Position numbers and translations under genes: made by a program
Assembly: GCF_002000025.1 (NCBI RefSeq)
Contig: NZ_MUZV01000007.1
Location: 186,001 to 250,000, forward strand
Reading direction: 5' to 3'
DNA length: 64,000 nt
From: Cognaticolwellia aestuarii
GTDB taxonomy: Bacteria; Pseudomonadota; Gammaproteobacteria; Enterobacterales; Alteromonadaceae
Part shown: positions 8,228 through 18,450 of the stretch, one piece after another
Numbering within the stretch: position 1 is the first letter of the stretch
Layout: each line of letters starts with the position of its first letter
The notes under the pieces: generated by a model
The model's input: the letters and a program-made list of their open reading frames with translations, nothing else
Databases searched by the model: none
Told to the model about the DNA's origin: nothing

Positions 8228-9325
8228 ATGATGAAAAAATACTTATATAGCTTTTTATACTTAGTCATTTTGACCTTAACGTCAGAAGTAAATGCACAGC
8301 GTATTAAAGATTTAGCTGACGTTGCGGGTGTTCGTAGTAACCAATTGATTGGTTATGGCTTAGTCGTAGGCTTGCCTGGCACCGGTGAACAAAGCCCATT
8401 TACTGAACAGAGCTTTAAAACCATGCTGAGTAATTTTGGTATCAAAATGCCAGCTAATTTAAAACCAAAAATTAAAAATGTTGCAGCTGTTGCTGTTCAT
8501 GCCGAACTGCCTGCATTTGCCAAACCAGGACAAAAAATTGATGTGACAGTTTCTTCTATGGGCAGTGCCCAAAGCCTGCGCGGTGGTACCTTAATTCAAA
8601 CGATTTTGATGGGGCTTGATGGCAATGCGTATGCTGTGGCTCAAGGTAGTTTAATTGTCAGTGGTTTAGGTGCTGAAGGGCTTGATGGTTCGAAAGTAAT
8701 AGCAAATACACCAACAGTGGGTCGGATTGCTAATGGGGCGATGGTTGAGCGAGAAGTCTTGTCGCCATTTACTTCGGGTGATCATATTACTTTTAATTTA
8801 CATAATGCTGACTTTACTACTGCAAAACGCTTGTCAGATACCATTAATAATTTGATAGCCGGCTCTGCACGAGCTGTTGATGCTGCGTCGGTAAAGGTGA
8901 CAGCGCCGCGTGATGCTGCTGACCGCGTTAGCTTTTTAGCTACCTTGGAGAATTTAGAATTTGAACCGGGTTCACCATCGGCAAAGATTATTGTTAACTC
9001 TCGTACAGGCACTATCGTTATTGGCGCTGATGTGCGTTTACTACCAGCGGCAATTACTCATGGTGGTATTACCGTGACAATAAATGAAATGGAGAATGTT
9101 TCTCAACCTAATGCTTTTGCACAAGGCGAAACGGTGGCAACTAACCAATCAATTATAGATGTAAAACAAGATGATTCGCGGATGTTTGTTTTTGATCCGG
9201 GAGTGACTTTAGATGCCTTAGTGAGAGCGATCAACCAAGTTGGAGCCGGTCCAGGTGATGTGATGGCCATTTTGGAAGCGCTAGATCAAGCAGGGGCATT
9301 ACGTGGAGATTTGATCATTATTTAA
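8228..9325 (+). CDS. flgI: FlgI, periplasmic P-ring protein
   Basis: Forms the P-ring in the peptidoglycan layer, assisted by FlgA. The 365 residues begin with a Sec signal peptide likely cut after Ala23 ([16 protein letters not shown]). The conserved [18 protein letters not shown] and C-terminal [20 protein letters not shown] are clear. Two adjacent ATGs (8228, 8231) are possible starts and differ by one residue. Confidence 0.97.
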   Translation: MMKKYLYSFLYLVILTLTSEVNAQRIKDLADVAGVRSNQLIGYGLVVGLPGTGEQSPFTEQSFKTMLSNFGIKMPANLKPKIKNVAAVAVHAELPAFAKPGQKIDVTVSSMGSAQSLRGGTLIQTILMGLDGNAYAVAQGSLIVSGLGAEGLDGSKVIANTPTVGRIANGAMVEREVLSPFTSGDHITFNLHNADFTTAKRLSDTINNLIAGSARAVDAASVKVTAPRDAADRVSFLATLENLEFEPGSPSAKIIVNSRTGTIVIGADVRLLPAAITHGGITVTINEMENVSQPNAFAQGETVATNQSIIDVKQDDSRMFVFDPGVTLDALVRAINQVGAGPGDVMAILEALDQAGALRGDLIII

Positions 9326-9341
9326 TGGTCTTATAAAACTT

Positions 9342-10337
9342 ATGACGACACGTATTGCTGACGCACAAAACTTTTTAGATGTTAATGGCTTGAATTCAAT
9401 TCGCCAAGATGCGAAGACTGGCGATAAAGCCAGTAAAGAAGCCGCGCTAGAACAAGCAGCAAAGCAATTTGAAGCTATTTTTGTGCAAATGTTAATGAAA
9501 AGTATGCGTAAAGCTCAAGATGTGTTGGAGTCTGACAGCCCGCTTAATTCAGAGTCGACAAAGTTTTATCGTGACATGCATGATCAACAAATGTCGTTAG
9601 AGCTGTCTAACAATGGTGCTTTAGGTCTTTCTGAGCTTATTGTTCGCCAACTAGGCGGTGATAGTGAGAACTTTACTCCACATTCCGTTTTACGTTCAGA
9701 TGGTAACCTTGATAGCCGAGCGAATATTCGTGTTAGCGACTCATCAGTAATTAACACTATCAGTTTAGCCAATAACTCGACGGCTGAGCAGGATCCTAAT
9801 AACGATCGTCAAACAAATGGCTCAATTGTTGCCCAAACGGCGACAAGTTTACTGCAAGCCCCTGTTTTTGAACAACCCAAAGACTTCGTTACAGCGTTAA
9901 TACCAGAAGCAAAACGTGTGCAAGAGAAAATCAATGTCCCCTTTGAAGTTGTTATTGCCCAAGCAGCACTCGAGACAGGCTGGGGACAGAAAATTATTAA
10001 AACAGATAACGGTGAAAGTTCTAATAATTTATTTAACATCAAGGCTGATAGCCGCTGGGATGGCGAGCAAACACAAAAAGAAACACTTGAGTTTGAAAAC
10101 GGCGCCATGGTTAAAAAGCGTGAACCGTTCAGAGTGTATGAATCACTGTCACAAAGCGTTAATGACTACTTAAAATTATTAACAGGTAGTGAAAGATATC
10201 AAGGTGCTTTGGAAAATTCGACAGATGTGGAGCAGTTTTTGCATAACCTACAAAGTGCTGGTTATGCAACCGATCCCAATTATGCTAAAAAAATTATGGG
10301 AACACTTCGGACAGTAACCAGCTTATTAAATAAATAA
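9342..10337 (+). CDS. flgJ: FlgJ, rod cap and peptidoglycan hydrolase
   Basis: A two-domain protein of 331 residues. The N-terminal rod-cap domain (about 25-105) has AAKQFEAIFVQMLMKSMRKA and FYRDMHDQQMSLELS. The C-terminal glucosaminidase domain (about 180-328) has VVIAQAALETGWGQ with the likely catalytic Glu, and NNLFNIKADSRWDG. It opens the peptidoglycan for the growing rod. The two domains are joined by a Ser/Asn-rich linker. It ends the flgF-J run. Confidence 0.95.
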   Translation: MTTRIADAQNFLDVNGLNSIRQDAKTGDKASKEAALEQAAKQFEAIFVQMLMKSMRKAQDVLESDSPLNSESTKFYRDMHDQQMSLELSNNGALGLSELIVRQLGGDSENFTPHSVLRSDGNLDSRANIRVSDSSVINTISLANNSTAEQDPNNDRQTNGSIVAQTATSLLQAPVFEQPKDFVTALIPEAKRVQEKINVPFEVVIAQAALETGWGQKIIKTDNGESSNNLFNIKADSRWDGEQTQKETLEFENGAMVKKREPFRVYESLSQSVNDYLKLLTGSERYQGALENSTDVEQFLHNLQSAGYATDPNYAKKIMGTLRTVTSLLNK

Positions 10338-10389
10338 GTTTATCGATAATTTCACTGTTGAAATTAAGGTTACTGCGGGAGTTTAGGTC

Positions 10390-12387
10390 ATGTCGATTAG
10401 TCTATATCAAACTGGTGTTAGTGGTTTATTAGCCGCACAACAGCAGTTAGCGACTGTAGGTCACAATATAGCCAATGTTAACACTGAGGGTTACAACCGC
10501 CAGAGAGCAGAGCAAGGCGCTTCTCAAGGGCTAATAAACGGTGGTAACTATATTGGTGGCGGAACCTACGTTCAAGATATTACTCGCATTTATGATCAAT
10601 TTTCCCATAAAGAACAGCTACTAAGCCAAAGTAATCTTGGTAATGCTGACTCGCTAAGTATCAACCTAAACCAACTAAACGAAATCATGACATTTTCCGG
10701 TGATGCTATTGGTGGATCGATCGATCGATTTTATCAAGCCATGAATGGTATTGCTGATAATCCTAGTGATTTGGGCTTGCGTAATATTGCGTTAAGCCAA
10801 GCAGAAATAATGGCTAGTGACTTTAATACCTTAAATGCTAATTTTGATCAGTTAGAAAAGTCTACCAACGGCGAAATTGAGCAAATGGCCAGTAAGATCT
10901 CTCAAATATCTTTAGAAATAGCAAAGATCAATGAACAGGTTCTACAAAATAAAGATATAACGATAGCTGGCCAACCGAATGATTTACTTGATAAACGAGA
11001 TCAGCTTGTTGGACAACTTGGTGAGTTTACCTCAGTTAATACTATTCAGGACACTCATGGTGTGATGACCGTGATGATCGGTAATGGCGCCACGCTTGTT
11101 GCAGGTATTACCCCTTTAACCGTCAGTGTGCAAGCGGGAGATCCAGATCCGCTACAAACGCAACTACAGATAAATAGCCGTAACGGCAGTGTTGCTATTG
11201 ATGCTAGTAAACTTGGAGGTGCGATTGCTGCAAAAATGGAATATCGTGACGAACACTTAATGAGTGCTCGTAGTGAGATAAATCGTTTAGCTATGGCTAT
11301 TTCAAACACCTTGAATGAAGCACAAGCACAAGGGCTTGATCTAGACGCCCAACAAGGTCGTGAAATATTTACCGATATTAACAGTAGTGGCTTGCAAGCA
11401 GCACGTGTATTAGAACATACAACGAATGCTGGTAACTTGAGTGGCGCTGTCAATATCACAGATGTGTCTTTAGTGCCAACAGATGAGTTCGAAGTTAAGT
11501 TTGATGGTACAGACTACATCATGACTAACAATAATAATGGCACTGAAACAAACTTAGGTGCTCCAGGATCTGGAACTTACGCAACGGCCTTTGGTTTTGA
11601 ATTCAATGAATTATCAGGTACCCCTGCTACTAATGATAAGTTTACTATTCGCCCAACAGAGAATAGTGCTTCACTAATAAAAGTAACACTTACCGATAGT
11701 AAAGGTATTGCTGCAAGTGCTGCTGTAGATGTAAATGCAGATGCAAATAATGTCAGTGATGGTGCGGTTAATATTATTAATGTAACAGATCCTGTGATAG
11801 CAAGGGCGTACACCGAGGGTAGCAATACAAAATTAACCGTTGATGTATATGAGAGTGCTCCTGGAACATTTGACTATCGGGTTTATGATGCGGCTAATCC
11901 GCCACCTGCACCAGTGATTGCATCTGGAAACTTTGCTGCCGGTGCTTCAGCTGTCATTGATATGCCTCCAGCGCCTGCGACAGCAGCTTTTCAGATTGAA
12001 ATTACAGGAGCACCTGTAGGGCAAGGCTCGTTGGCTCGTGAAAAGTTCACGATTTCCGATGTATTTGGCCCTGGTAATGGAAGCAATGCCGGTTTTATTT
12101 CTGCCACACAAGAGCAAGCTATTGTTGGCAACGGTACGCAAACATTTAGTCAAGGCCTAGCGGTAACAACTGCTGATATAGGATCGAAAGCAAGTTCAGC
12201 AGAGCTTGTTGCCAATACTGCCCAAGCCTTATTTACGCAAGCCTACAACCGTAATCAATCTACGTCAGGTGTTAATCTTGATGAAGAAGCGGCAAATATG
12301 ATTAAGTTTCAACAAGCTTATCAAGCCTCATCACGCATCATATCGGTAGCCAATACCATTTTTGATACTTTATTAGCCGCGGTCTAA
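10390..12387 (+). CDS. flgK: FlgK, hook-filament junction protein 1 (HAP1)
   Basis: First junction protein between hook and filament, 665 residues. The N-terminus has LYQTGVSGLLAAQQQLATVG and HNIANVNTEGYNRQRAE; the C-terminus has GVNLDEEAANMIKFQQAYQA, the family's closing helix. The middle (about residues 340-560) is a variable, Ala/Asp/Thr-rich domain making the protein somewhat longer than the enteric homologue (about 550). GGGAG precedes the ATG. flgL follows after 11 bp. Confidence 0.96.
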   Translation: MSISLYQTGVSGLLAAQQQLATVGHNIANVNTEGYNRQRAEQGASQGLINGGNYIGGGTYVQDITRIYDQFSHKEQLLSQSNLGNADSLSINLNQLNEIMTFSGDAIGGSIDRFYQAMNGIADNPSDLGLRNIALSQAEIMASDFNTLNANFDQLEKSTNGEIEQMASKISQISLEIAKINEQVLQNKDITIAGQPNDLLDKRDQLVGQLGEFTSVNTIQDTHGVMTVMIGNGATLVAGITPLTVSVQAGDPDPLQTQLQINSRNGSVAIDASKLGGAIAAKMEYRDEHLMSARSEINRLAMAISNTLNEAQAQGLDLDAQQGREIFTDINSSGLQAARVLEHTTNAGNLSGAVNITDVSLVPTDEFEVKFDGTDYIMTNNNNGTETNLGAPGSGTYATAFGFEFNELSGTPATNDKFTIRPTENSASLIKVTLTDSKGIAASAAVDVNADANNVSDGAVNIINVTDPVIARAYTEGSNTKLTVDVYESAPGTFDYRVYDAANPPPAPVIASGNFAAGASAVIDMPPAPATAAFQIEITGAPVGQGSLAREKFTISDVFGPGNGSNAGFISATQEQAIVGNGTQTFSQGLAVTTADIGSKASSAELVANTAQALFTQAYNRNQSTSGVNLDEEAANMIKFQQAYQASSRIISVANTIFDTLLAAV

Positions 12388-12398
12388 GAGGAAATATT

Positions 12399-13604
12399 AT
12401 GAGAGTTTCAACAGCACAGTTTTATTTTCAAAATAGTCAACAGTTAACGAGTAAACAGTCTAGTGTCAATGAACAAGTTAACTACTTATCTAACGGTAAA
12501 AGGGTACTTACTGCTAAAGATGATGCTGTAGCTTACGGTACGCTTGCCGGTTATAAAGATGAGCTCGCAAGTATTGAAAAATATAAGCGTAATATTACTC
12601 AGGCTGAAAATAGAAATTCATTACAAGATACCTCTTTTGGCAATGCCGAAAATTTAATGCAAGAGCTTAAACGTATCTTCACACAAGCAAATAACGGAAC
12701 GTTATCAAGTGCTGACCTTACATCCTTAGCCGAACAAGCAAAAAATTCTCAGTCGCAGTTACTCGATATTGCTAATACTAAAGATGAAACGGGAGGATAC
12801 ATATTTGCTGGTTTTCAAAACCATAAAGAACCCTTCGCTTTACAGCTCGATAATACAGTTATATATCAAGGTGATAGTGGCGTTAGAGAATTGCAAATAG
12901 CAAAAAATGTTTCTGTTGCAACTAGTCAAGCTGGTGATGTGGCATTTTCAAATATTCCAAATGAGATCGGTGATTTTAGCGCTAATTATATCAATAATCT
13001 TTCTGGTTTTAGTGTCAATAATGCGACGATCACAGATCCCAGTAGCTATGATACTGCTACAAATCCACCAGATTACAAGTTCGCTTTTAGCTTGCCTAAT
13101 GACCTAACTGTAACTGATGGTAACGGAACTGTTGTTGTGCCAACAGCTACTTATGTCGCAGGGCAAACCATTGCCTTTAATGGAATAGAAGTTCAATTAA
13201 GTGGCAACCCTTTGCCGGGTGATGAAGTGGATATATCCCCAGAGCAAAATATCAACATTTTTAACACGATTAAACGCGCCATTGATTGGATGGCAAGTGG
13301 TAGTACACCTAGTAATCCACTGCAACATGAAGTTGATTATGCCGAGATTCTATCGCAGTTAGATCAAGGCCTTAACCACATGACAACACGTCGAAGTGAG
13401 GCTGGCATAAGGCTTCAACTTATTGAAAGCCAAGAAAATAACCACTTAGATGCCGAACTGTCGCTTGCCGCAGGCCAATCTAATATTGAAGACTTAGATT
13501 TTGCAAAGGCTGTTGCGAATTTTGAACAATCAAAAGTCGCATTACAAGCCGCTCAGCAAAGCTTTGTGCAAGTGAAAGATCTAAGTTTATTCAATTATAT
13601 TTAA
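12399..13604 (+). CDS. flgL: FlgL, hook-filament junction protein 3 (HAP3)
   Basis: Second junction protein, 401 residues, flagellin-like at both ends. The N-terminus MRVSTAQFYFQNSQQL with YLSNGKRVLTAKDDAVAYGT and the C-terminus SNIEDLDFAKAVANFEQSK followed by ALQAAQQSFVQVKDLSLFNYI are typical. It follows flgK closely and is followed by the sigma-54 promoter of the first flagellin gene. Confidence 0.95.
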   Translation: MRVSTAQFYFQNSQQLTSKQSSVNEQVNYLSNGKRVLTAKDDAVAYGTLAGYKDELASIEKYKRNITQAENRNSLQDTSFGNAENLMQELKRIFTQANNGTLSSADLTSLAEQAKNSQSQLLDIANTKDETGGYIFAGFQNHKEPFALQLDNTVIYQGDSGVRELQIAKNVSVATSQAGDVAFSNIPNEIGDFSANYINNLSGFSVNNATITDPSSYDTATNPPDYKFAFSLPNDLTVTDGNGTVVVPTATYVAGQTIAFNGIEVQLSGNPLPGDEVDISPEQNINIFNTIKRAIDWMASGSTPSNPLQHEVDYAEILSQLDQGLNHMTTRRSEAGIRLQLIESQENNHLDAELSLAAGQSNIEDLDFAKAVANFEQSKVALQAAQQSFVQVKDLSLFNYI

Positions 13605-13627
13605 TTCATTTAAATCAAAATAAACTT

Positions 13628-13643
13628 TGGCACGAGATATGCT
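13628..13643 (+). promoter_or_regulatory. Sigma-54 promoter of the first flagellin gene
   Basis: TGGCACGAGATATGCT has the full -24 half TGGCACG and GC at -12, with the exact GG-N10-GC spacing. The start would be near 13654, leaving a leader of about 85 nt before the ATG at 13739. In Vibrio, the flaA flagellin gene is likewise sigma-54/FlrC driven. Confidence 0.88.
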
Positions 13644-13738
13644 TTATCTATGTTGTGTCAAAAAATTAGAAACGTGGTTCCACCAATGTGTTGTTATCAG
13701 CAATAGAGCCACACCCTAAAACCTAGGAGATGATAGCA

Positions 13739-14557
13739 ATGGCTTTAGTCGTAAATAGTAATATCGCATCTTTAAATGCGCAACGTAATTTGGGCGGATC
13801 GACCAACGATTTGCAAACTAACTTTGAGCGTTTATCTTCTGGTAAACGAATCAATAGTGCGAAAGATGATGCTGCTGGTTTGCAAATATCCAGTCGTCTG
13901 ACCGCGCAAATCAATGGTTTAAATCAGGCTGCACGTAATGCCAATGATGGTATTTCATTATCACAAACCGCAGAAGGGGCATTGGATGAATATACTAATG
14001 CCTTGCAACGAATGAGAACACTGTCGGTACAGTCATTAAATGGCTCTAATAGTGATGCAGATAGGAAGGCGCTTGATGCTGAATTTACCGAGTTGGAAAC
14101 AGAGCTAACACGTATTTCTACTGATACTGGCTTTGCTGGTGAAAAACTATTAAATGGTAGTTATACATCTAAGTTCTTCCAAGTGGGAGCAGATGCGGGT
14201 CAAAAAATAGAAGTGAGTATTGGTCAAAACTTCGCTGCAGCATCAACGATATCAACCGTCGGTATTTCTGCCGCGAGCCAAGCTTCACGGGCACTAGTAA
14301 AAATTGATAGTGCTTTAGCATTAGTCACCAGTACACGAGCTGATTTAGGTGCTAAGCAAAACCGTTTTGCATCTGTTATTAGAAGTAATGATAATACTGC
14401 GCAGAACTTATCAGCTTCACGCTCGCGTATTGAGGATACCGACTATGCATCAGAAAGTGCGCAGCTTGCCAGAAGTACAGTACTACAACAAGCATCAAGC
14501 TCTATGTTAGCGCAAGCTAATCAGCAGCCGCAAATAGCCTTGTCTTTATTGCAGTAA
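13739..14557 (+). CDS. Flagellin, sigma-54-type (first copy)
   Basis: Filament subunit of 272 residues. The N-terminal D0/D1 region ([44 protein letters not shown]) and C-terminal region ([36 protein letters not shown]) are diagnostic. The variable D2/D3 centre is essentially absent, as in other short polar flagellins. ATG at 13739 is chosen because AGGAG at 13725-13729 is 9 bp upstream; the ATG at 13730 touches that site. Arginine codons are mixed (CGT, CGA, AGA, AGG, CGG), unlike the second copy. Confidence 0.95.
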   Translation: MALVVNSNIASLNAQRNLGGSTNDLQTNFERLSSGKRINSAKDDAAGLQISSRLTAQINGLNQAARNANDGISLSQTAEGALDEYTNALQRMRTLSVQSLNGSNSDADRKALDAEFTELETELTRISTDTGFAGEKLLNGSYTSKFFQVGADAGQKIEVSIGQNFAAASTISTVGISAASQASRALVKIDSALALVTSTRADLGAKQNRFASVIRSNDNTAQNLSASRSRIEDTDYASESAQLARSTVLQQASSSMLAQANQQPQIALSLLQ

Positions 14558-14590
14558 TCATTTCGTCGTAAAGTACAAAGCCATATTTTT

Positions 14591-14612
14591 AAAAGCCTCC
14601 TCGGAGGCTTTT
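14591..14612 (+). terminator. Rho-independent terminator after the first flagellin gene
   Basis: AAAAGCCTCC and GGAGGCTTTT form a perfect stem around a 2-nt TC (effective loop larger) ending in Ts. It isolates the first flagellin transcript from the second. Confidence 0.9.
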
Positions 14613-14738
14613 AACTGTTCTGAGGAAATACTTTTATTAAGTTTTAAACTTGTAAAATAATTTTAATAATAAAAAACTAGTAAATACAATGGATTATTTC
14701 TTTTTTTTTGTAATATGAAAAAAAAACTCAAAAAAAAC

Positions 14739-14765
14739 TAAAGTTAAATAGCTGTGGTCCGATAA
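14739..14765 (+). promoter_or_regulatory. Sigma-28 (FliA) promoter of the second flagellin gene
   Basis: TAAAGTTA (14739-14746), an 11-bp spacer, then TCCGATAA (14758-14765). Each half differs from the FliA consensus TAAAGTTT / GCCGATAA at one base. It lies 84 bp before the ATG at 14850. The A-rich stretch just upstream may act as an UP-like element (inference). Confidence 0.88.
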
Positions 14766-14849
14766 AGGTTTCAAGAAGCATTTATCAATTATGATTAACC
14801 GCTTCGCCAATTAACAACTTTGAAGGGCAATTAGCCCAGGAGCATCACC

Positions 14850-15665
14850 ATGGCTTTAGTCGTAAATAGTAATGTCGCATCATTGAACTCACAACGTCAA
14901 TTAGCTAGTTCAACCAATAGCTTGTCAACCAACTTTGAGCGTTTATCATCAGGTAAGCGTATCAATAGTGCTAAAGATGATGCTGCTGGTCTACAAATTT
15001 CAAGTCGTTTAACAGCACAGATTAATGGCTTAAACCAAGCTTCACGTAACGCTAACGACGGCATTTCTCTAGCGCAAACCGCTGAGGGTGCATTAGATGA
15101 GTATACTAATACATTACAACGTATGCGTACTTTATCAGTGCAATCGTTGAACGGTTCAAACAGTAACGCTGACCGTACAGCACTAAACTCTGAGTTTTCT
15201 GAATTAGAATTAGAATTGACACGTATCTCAACGGATACAGGCTTTGCCGGCGAGAAGTTGTTAAATGGTTCTTACACAGGCAAATTCTTCCAAGTAGGTG
15301 CTGATGCCGGTCAACGTATTGAAATTAGTATTGGTAAGAACTTTGCTGCTAACTCTGTACTCTCTACAATAGGCATTTCAGCAGCAAGTATGGCATCAAG
15401 AGCGTTAGGCAAAATAGATACAGCATTAGCGTCAATTAACAGCACACGTGCCGACTTAGGTGCTAAGCAAAACCGTTTTGCGTCAGTTGTTCGTAGTAAT
15501 GAGAATACCTCTCAAAACCTTTCAGCATCACGTTCACGTATCGAAGATACTGATTATGCCGCAGAAAGTGCTGCGTTAGCACGTAGTACAGTTCTACAGC
15601 AGGCATCTAGCTCAATGTTAGCTCAAGCAAATCAACAACCACAAATTGCGCTATCACTACTATAA
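14850..15665 (+). CDS. Flagellin, sigma-28-type (second copy, probably the major filament subunit)
   Basis: Filament subunit of 271 residues, closely similar to the first copy; the first codons of the two genes are nearly identical in DNA. It has the same D0/D1 signatures ([39 protein letters not shown]). Arginine is almost always CGT (one AGA), a sign of very high expression. A GGAG ribosome site lies at 14840-14843. It is a likely substrate of the nonulosonate/MAF glycosylation genes just downstream. Confidence 0.95.
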   Translation: MALVVNSNVASLNSQRQLASSTNSLSTNFERLSSGKRINSAKDDAAGLQISSRLTAQINGLNQASRNANDGISLAQTAEGALDEYTNTLQRMRTLSVQSLNGSNSNADRTALNSEFSELELELTRISTDTGFAGEKLLNGSYTGKFFQVGADAGQRIEISIGKNFAANSVLSTIGISAASMASRALGKIDTALASINSTRADLGAKQNRFASVVRSNENTSQNLSASRSRIEDTDYAAESAALARSTVLQQASSSMLAQANQQPQIALSLL

Positions 15666-15692
15666 TAAGTACTGTAGTGTTATTGAAAGTGA

Positions 15693-15724
15693 AATGGCAC
15701 TCAAGTTGAGTGTCATTTTTGTTT
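15693..15724 (+). terminator. Rho-independent terminator after the second flagellin gene
   Basis: AATGGCACTCAA (15693-15704) pairs with TTGAGTGTCATT (15706-15717) with one G-T wobble, followed by a T run. It precedes flaG. Confidence 0.85.
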
Positions 15725-15749
15725 TTATATCTATAATTTGGAGGTTTGT

Positions 15750-16214
15750 ATGAGTACGCAAATTAATGCAACACAAAGCAGCTTTGCAAATCAAGCAACG
15801 GAGTTTAACGCTACTAGGAAAAATAAACCACAGCCGATGGTTGATGAAGCATTAAATAAAGTTACTAAAGAAGCTGAGCTTGATGAAACTAAAGTGAAGC
15901 AAGTTAAAGAACCGCAAGAAATAAACAGTAAGTATCTAAATAGTGAAGAGTCATTAAGTGAGCAAAATGAGCCGTTAGTTATTGATGAAGCACTTGAGTT
16001 AATCGCTGACTTTATGCAACTATCATCTCGAAATATTAATTTTCAACAAGATGATGCCAGTGATAAAACCGTGATCAAATTTTTTGATGCTGAAAGTAAA
16101 GAGTTGATCAAGCAGTTTCCTTCAGAAGAGGTCTTAGAAATTGCGCAAAAAATTGTTGCACTTAGACAAGATGTTGGAGAGAAAACTGGCATATTTCTTG
16201 AAGAAAAAGTTTAA
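15750..16214 (+). CDS. flaG: FlaG family protein
   Basis: A FlaG-like protein of 154 residues, linked in other bacteria to filament length. The N-terminal half is polar and low-complexity; the conserved part is C-terminal (about 88-154), with NFQQDDASDKTVIKFFDAES and KELIKQFPSEEVLEIAQKIV. ATG at 15750 is chosen because GGAGG (15740-15744) is 5 bp upstream. It sits between the flagellins and fliD as in Vibrio. How FlaG works is poorly known. Confidence 0.88.
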   Translation: MSTQINATQSSFANQATEFNATRKNKPQPMVDEALNKVTKEAELDETKVKQVKEPQEINSKYLNSEESLSEQNEPLVIDEALELIADFMQLSSRNINFQQDDASDKTVIKFFDAESKELIKQFPSEEVLEIAQKIVALRQDVGEKTGIFLEEKV

Positions 16215-16236
16215 TAGTAAGTAACCAGGAGGTCTA

Positions 16237-17598
16237 ATGAATATTACATCGGCAGGTATTGGTTCTGGACTCGATCTAGAATCAATTATAACGGCATTTG
16301 TTACTGCAGAGTCTGTACCCACAGAGGTGAGACTGCAAAATAAAGAAGACCGAATTACGTCAGAACTTTCTGGTTTAGGCACTTTTAAATCAGCGTTGTC
16401 TTCATTTCAAAGTGTGGTAGATAAATTAAAGACTGTTGATGATTTTAACGAACAAGTTATTAATGTCGGAAATGACGATATTTCTATTACCACTAATGGC
16501 TTTGCTAGCAATGGTGCTTTTGAAATAAGCGTAATTCAGCTTGCAGAAGCAACACGTATTCAAACGCCAGATTTTGCAAGTGCGAGCACAACAGTTGCTG
16601 CTGGTACATTAACATTCGGTGCTGGTTCTGACTCATTTGATGTCGCTATTGATGCCACTGACGACCTATCTACGATTCGTGATAAAATAAATGCTCAAAC
16701 TGACAACTTTGGTGTTACTGCATCTTTAGTCAATAGTGATTCAGGTACTTATTTAAGCTATACCTCTAATACTACAGGTACGGCTAATGAACTTTCAGTC
16801 ACTACTGCTGATTCAGCGCTTGACAATTTAGCCACTAACGCTACTACAACCAGAAATGCTAAAGACGCTATCATTGAAATTGATGGTGCAGGTAATACTG
16901 TTACGAGCTCTAGTAACGAATTTAAAAACACCATTGAAGATGTCACCATTGTTGCTAATAAGGTCAGCACATCAGGCGCTGCAACGTTAAATATTTCTCA
17001 AAACACCGAAATAGCCACAGATTTGGTGAATGAATTTGTTGCTGCCTACAATACCTTGTCAGATAGTTTAGATGTTTTATCATCACCTAAATTTGGTAAG
17101 TTGGCATTTGACTCAGACTTGCGCTCTATGAAAGGCCAGCTCAATGATATTTTAACAAACTCTGTTACAAGTATGGCAGGTGGAAATGTTCAGTCATTGA
17201 TTGATATTGGTGTAGGCTTTAATAAACTTGGTAAGTTAGAAATATCGACAGTTGGTATTGGCACACTAGACAGTGGCGTAGAAACATTAAATAAAAGAGT
17301 TACAAATGACTTAGATGAACTTGGCCAGCTTTTTGCTTCATCAGATGGTATCGTCAGTCAATTGACATCGTTAATAGATAACTATAACGATAGTGACGGC
17401 GCGTTGACAAAAAGGCAAACGGATCTAAGTGATGATTTATCTAGCATTTCAGATGAATACGATAACTTGGAAACACGTTTAAGAGATTACGAAGATACAT
17501 TAAGAAAACGTTTTTCTTTTCTTGATTCGACCGTTGCAGGTTATAACGCAACAGCGAGCTTTCTTACATCAGCATTAAAATCATCATCGGATGATTAA
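16237..17598 (+). CDS. fliD: FliD, filament cap (HAP2)
   Basis: Caps the filament tip and inserts flagellin subunits. The 453-residue protein begins with SAGIGSGLDLESIITAFVTAE, the FliD N-terminal signature, and ends with a long coiled-coil (about 385-435, KRQTDLSDDLSSISDEYDNLE) and TVAGYNATASFLTSAL. A strong AGGAGGT ribosome site precedes the ATG. It is followed by fliS, its operon partner in most bacteria. Confidence 0.95.
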   Translation: MNITSAGIGSGLDLESIITAFVTAESVPTEVRLQNKEDRITSELSGLGTFKSALSSFQSVVDKLKTVDDFNEQVINVGNDDISITTNGFASNGAFEISVIQLAEATRIQTPDFASASTTVAAGTLTFGAGSDSFDVAIDATDDLSTIRDKINAQTDNFGVTASLVNSDSGTYLSYTSNTTGTANELSVTTADSALDNLATNATTTRNAKDAIIEIDGAGNTVTSSSNEFKNTIEDVTIVANKVSTSGAATLNISQNTEIATDLVNEFVAAYNTLSDSLDVLSSPKFGKLAFDSDLRSMKGQLNDILTNSVTSMAGGNVQSLIDIGVGFNKLGKLEISTVGIGTLDSGVETLNKRVTNDLDELGQLFASSDGIVSQLTSLIDNYNDSDGALTKRQTDLSDDLSSISDEYDNLETRLRDYEDTLRKRFSFLDSTVAGYNATASFLTSALKSSSDD

Positions 17599-17638
17599 AG
17601 CGACTTCGTAACACATAAGCAATAGCAGGAGTAAAGTG

Positions 17639-18073
17639 ATGAGACAAAATTTAAAAGCTTATAAACAGGTTAATGTAAACAGCAGTTTATTAGAATCAAA
17701 CCCGCATCAAATTATTTTGATGATGTTTGATGGCATGCTGCAAGGTATTGCCGTAGCTAAAGGTGCTATTGAACGTAAAGATCTCGAATTAAAATCTCAG
17801 TCTCTGACAAAGGCAATCAATATCTTAGAAGCATTACGCCAGTCACTTGATTTTGACAATCAACCTGAAATTTCAAAAAACTTTGACGTTATGTACAGCT
17901 ATTGCATTGATAGGCTCGCAGATATTAGTATTTCTTTAGATGTTGACGCATTTTCAGAAGTTGTTGATATGTTAAAGCCCCTTCGAGATGCATGGTTTGC
18001 TATGCCCGAGTCAGGTAAGCAAGAAGGGTTATCCTTACTTGCGGAAAAAAATAAGCTTGCTGAAGGCGCATAA
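17639..18073 (+). CDS. fliS: FliS, flagellin export chaperone
   Basis: Binds the flagellin C-terminus and prevents premature polymerisation. The 144-residue protein has the family motifs NPHQIILMMFDGMLQGIAVA, KSQSLTKAINILEALRQSLDF and MLKPLRDAWFAM. ATG at 17639 gives good spacing to AGGAG (17627-17631); a GTG directly before it is also in frame. The next small gene starts one base after its stop codon. Confidence 0.94.
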   Translation: MRQNLKAYKQVNVNSSLLESNPHQIILMMFDGMLQGIAVAKGAIERKDLELKSQSLTKAINILEALRQSLDFDNQPEISKNFDVMYSYCIDRLADISISLDVDAFSEVVDMLKPLRDAWFAMPESGKQEGLSLLAEKNKLAEGA

Positions 18074-18074
18074 T

Positions 18075-18389
18075 GTGTCGTTTGACGATTTAACAAGTAA
18101 AATAAACACTTTATCGGCGCAAGTTGAAGCATTAATTTTAGCAAACAATGAAGAGCAATGTTCTGAGCTATTAGAACAGCGCCTCGCGTTATTGCAAGAG
18201 CTTGATTTATTAATGAATAACGATAAATCTATGTTGGATCAATATCACGAATTTCTACTAAGTATTCAGCATAGAGATCGCCATGCTGTTGAGATGGTTA
18301 ACGCTAGCCAAAATAAAATTCTTTTAGATGGTAGCCATCAAAAAAAGCGTACTAATGCTTTGAATGCCTATCAAAAATTTAGCGAGTGA
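18075..18389 (+). CDS. fliT: FliT-like small flagellar chaperone
   Basis: A 104-residue, probably all-helical protein starting at GTG 18075, one base after the fliS stop (TAATGTG), which implies translational coupling. Leu/Glu-rich helices (EQCSELLEQRLALLQELDLL) and the position after fliD-fliS match FliT or the Vibrio FlaI. FliT binds FliD and in enterics regulates flagellar genes; whether this protein does so cannot be read from sequence. Same-frame upstream starts exist but lie inside fliS. Confidence 0.7.
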   Translation: MSFDDLTSKINTLSAQVEALILANNEEQCSELLEQRLALLQELDLLMNNDKSMLDQYHEFLLSIQHRDRHAVEMVNASQNKILLDGSHQKKRTNALNAYQKFSE

Positions 18390-18450
18390 TTACATTAAAT
18401 TAAATCAATGATATTATTAATAAACTTACTAAATTTTTAGGTTTATAGTT

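Noticed and set aside
10323-10349. ATCGATAA upstream of flgK as a sigma-28 -10 box
   Set aside because: The sequence at the -35 position does not resemble TAAAGTTT, and flgK is close enough to flgJ for read-through.
18110-18117. TTATCGGC, a perfect reverse sigma-28 -10 box inside the FliT-like gene
   Set aside because: No matching -35 element at the 11-bp spacing on the minus strand, and it lies in coding sequence pointing into fliS.
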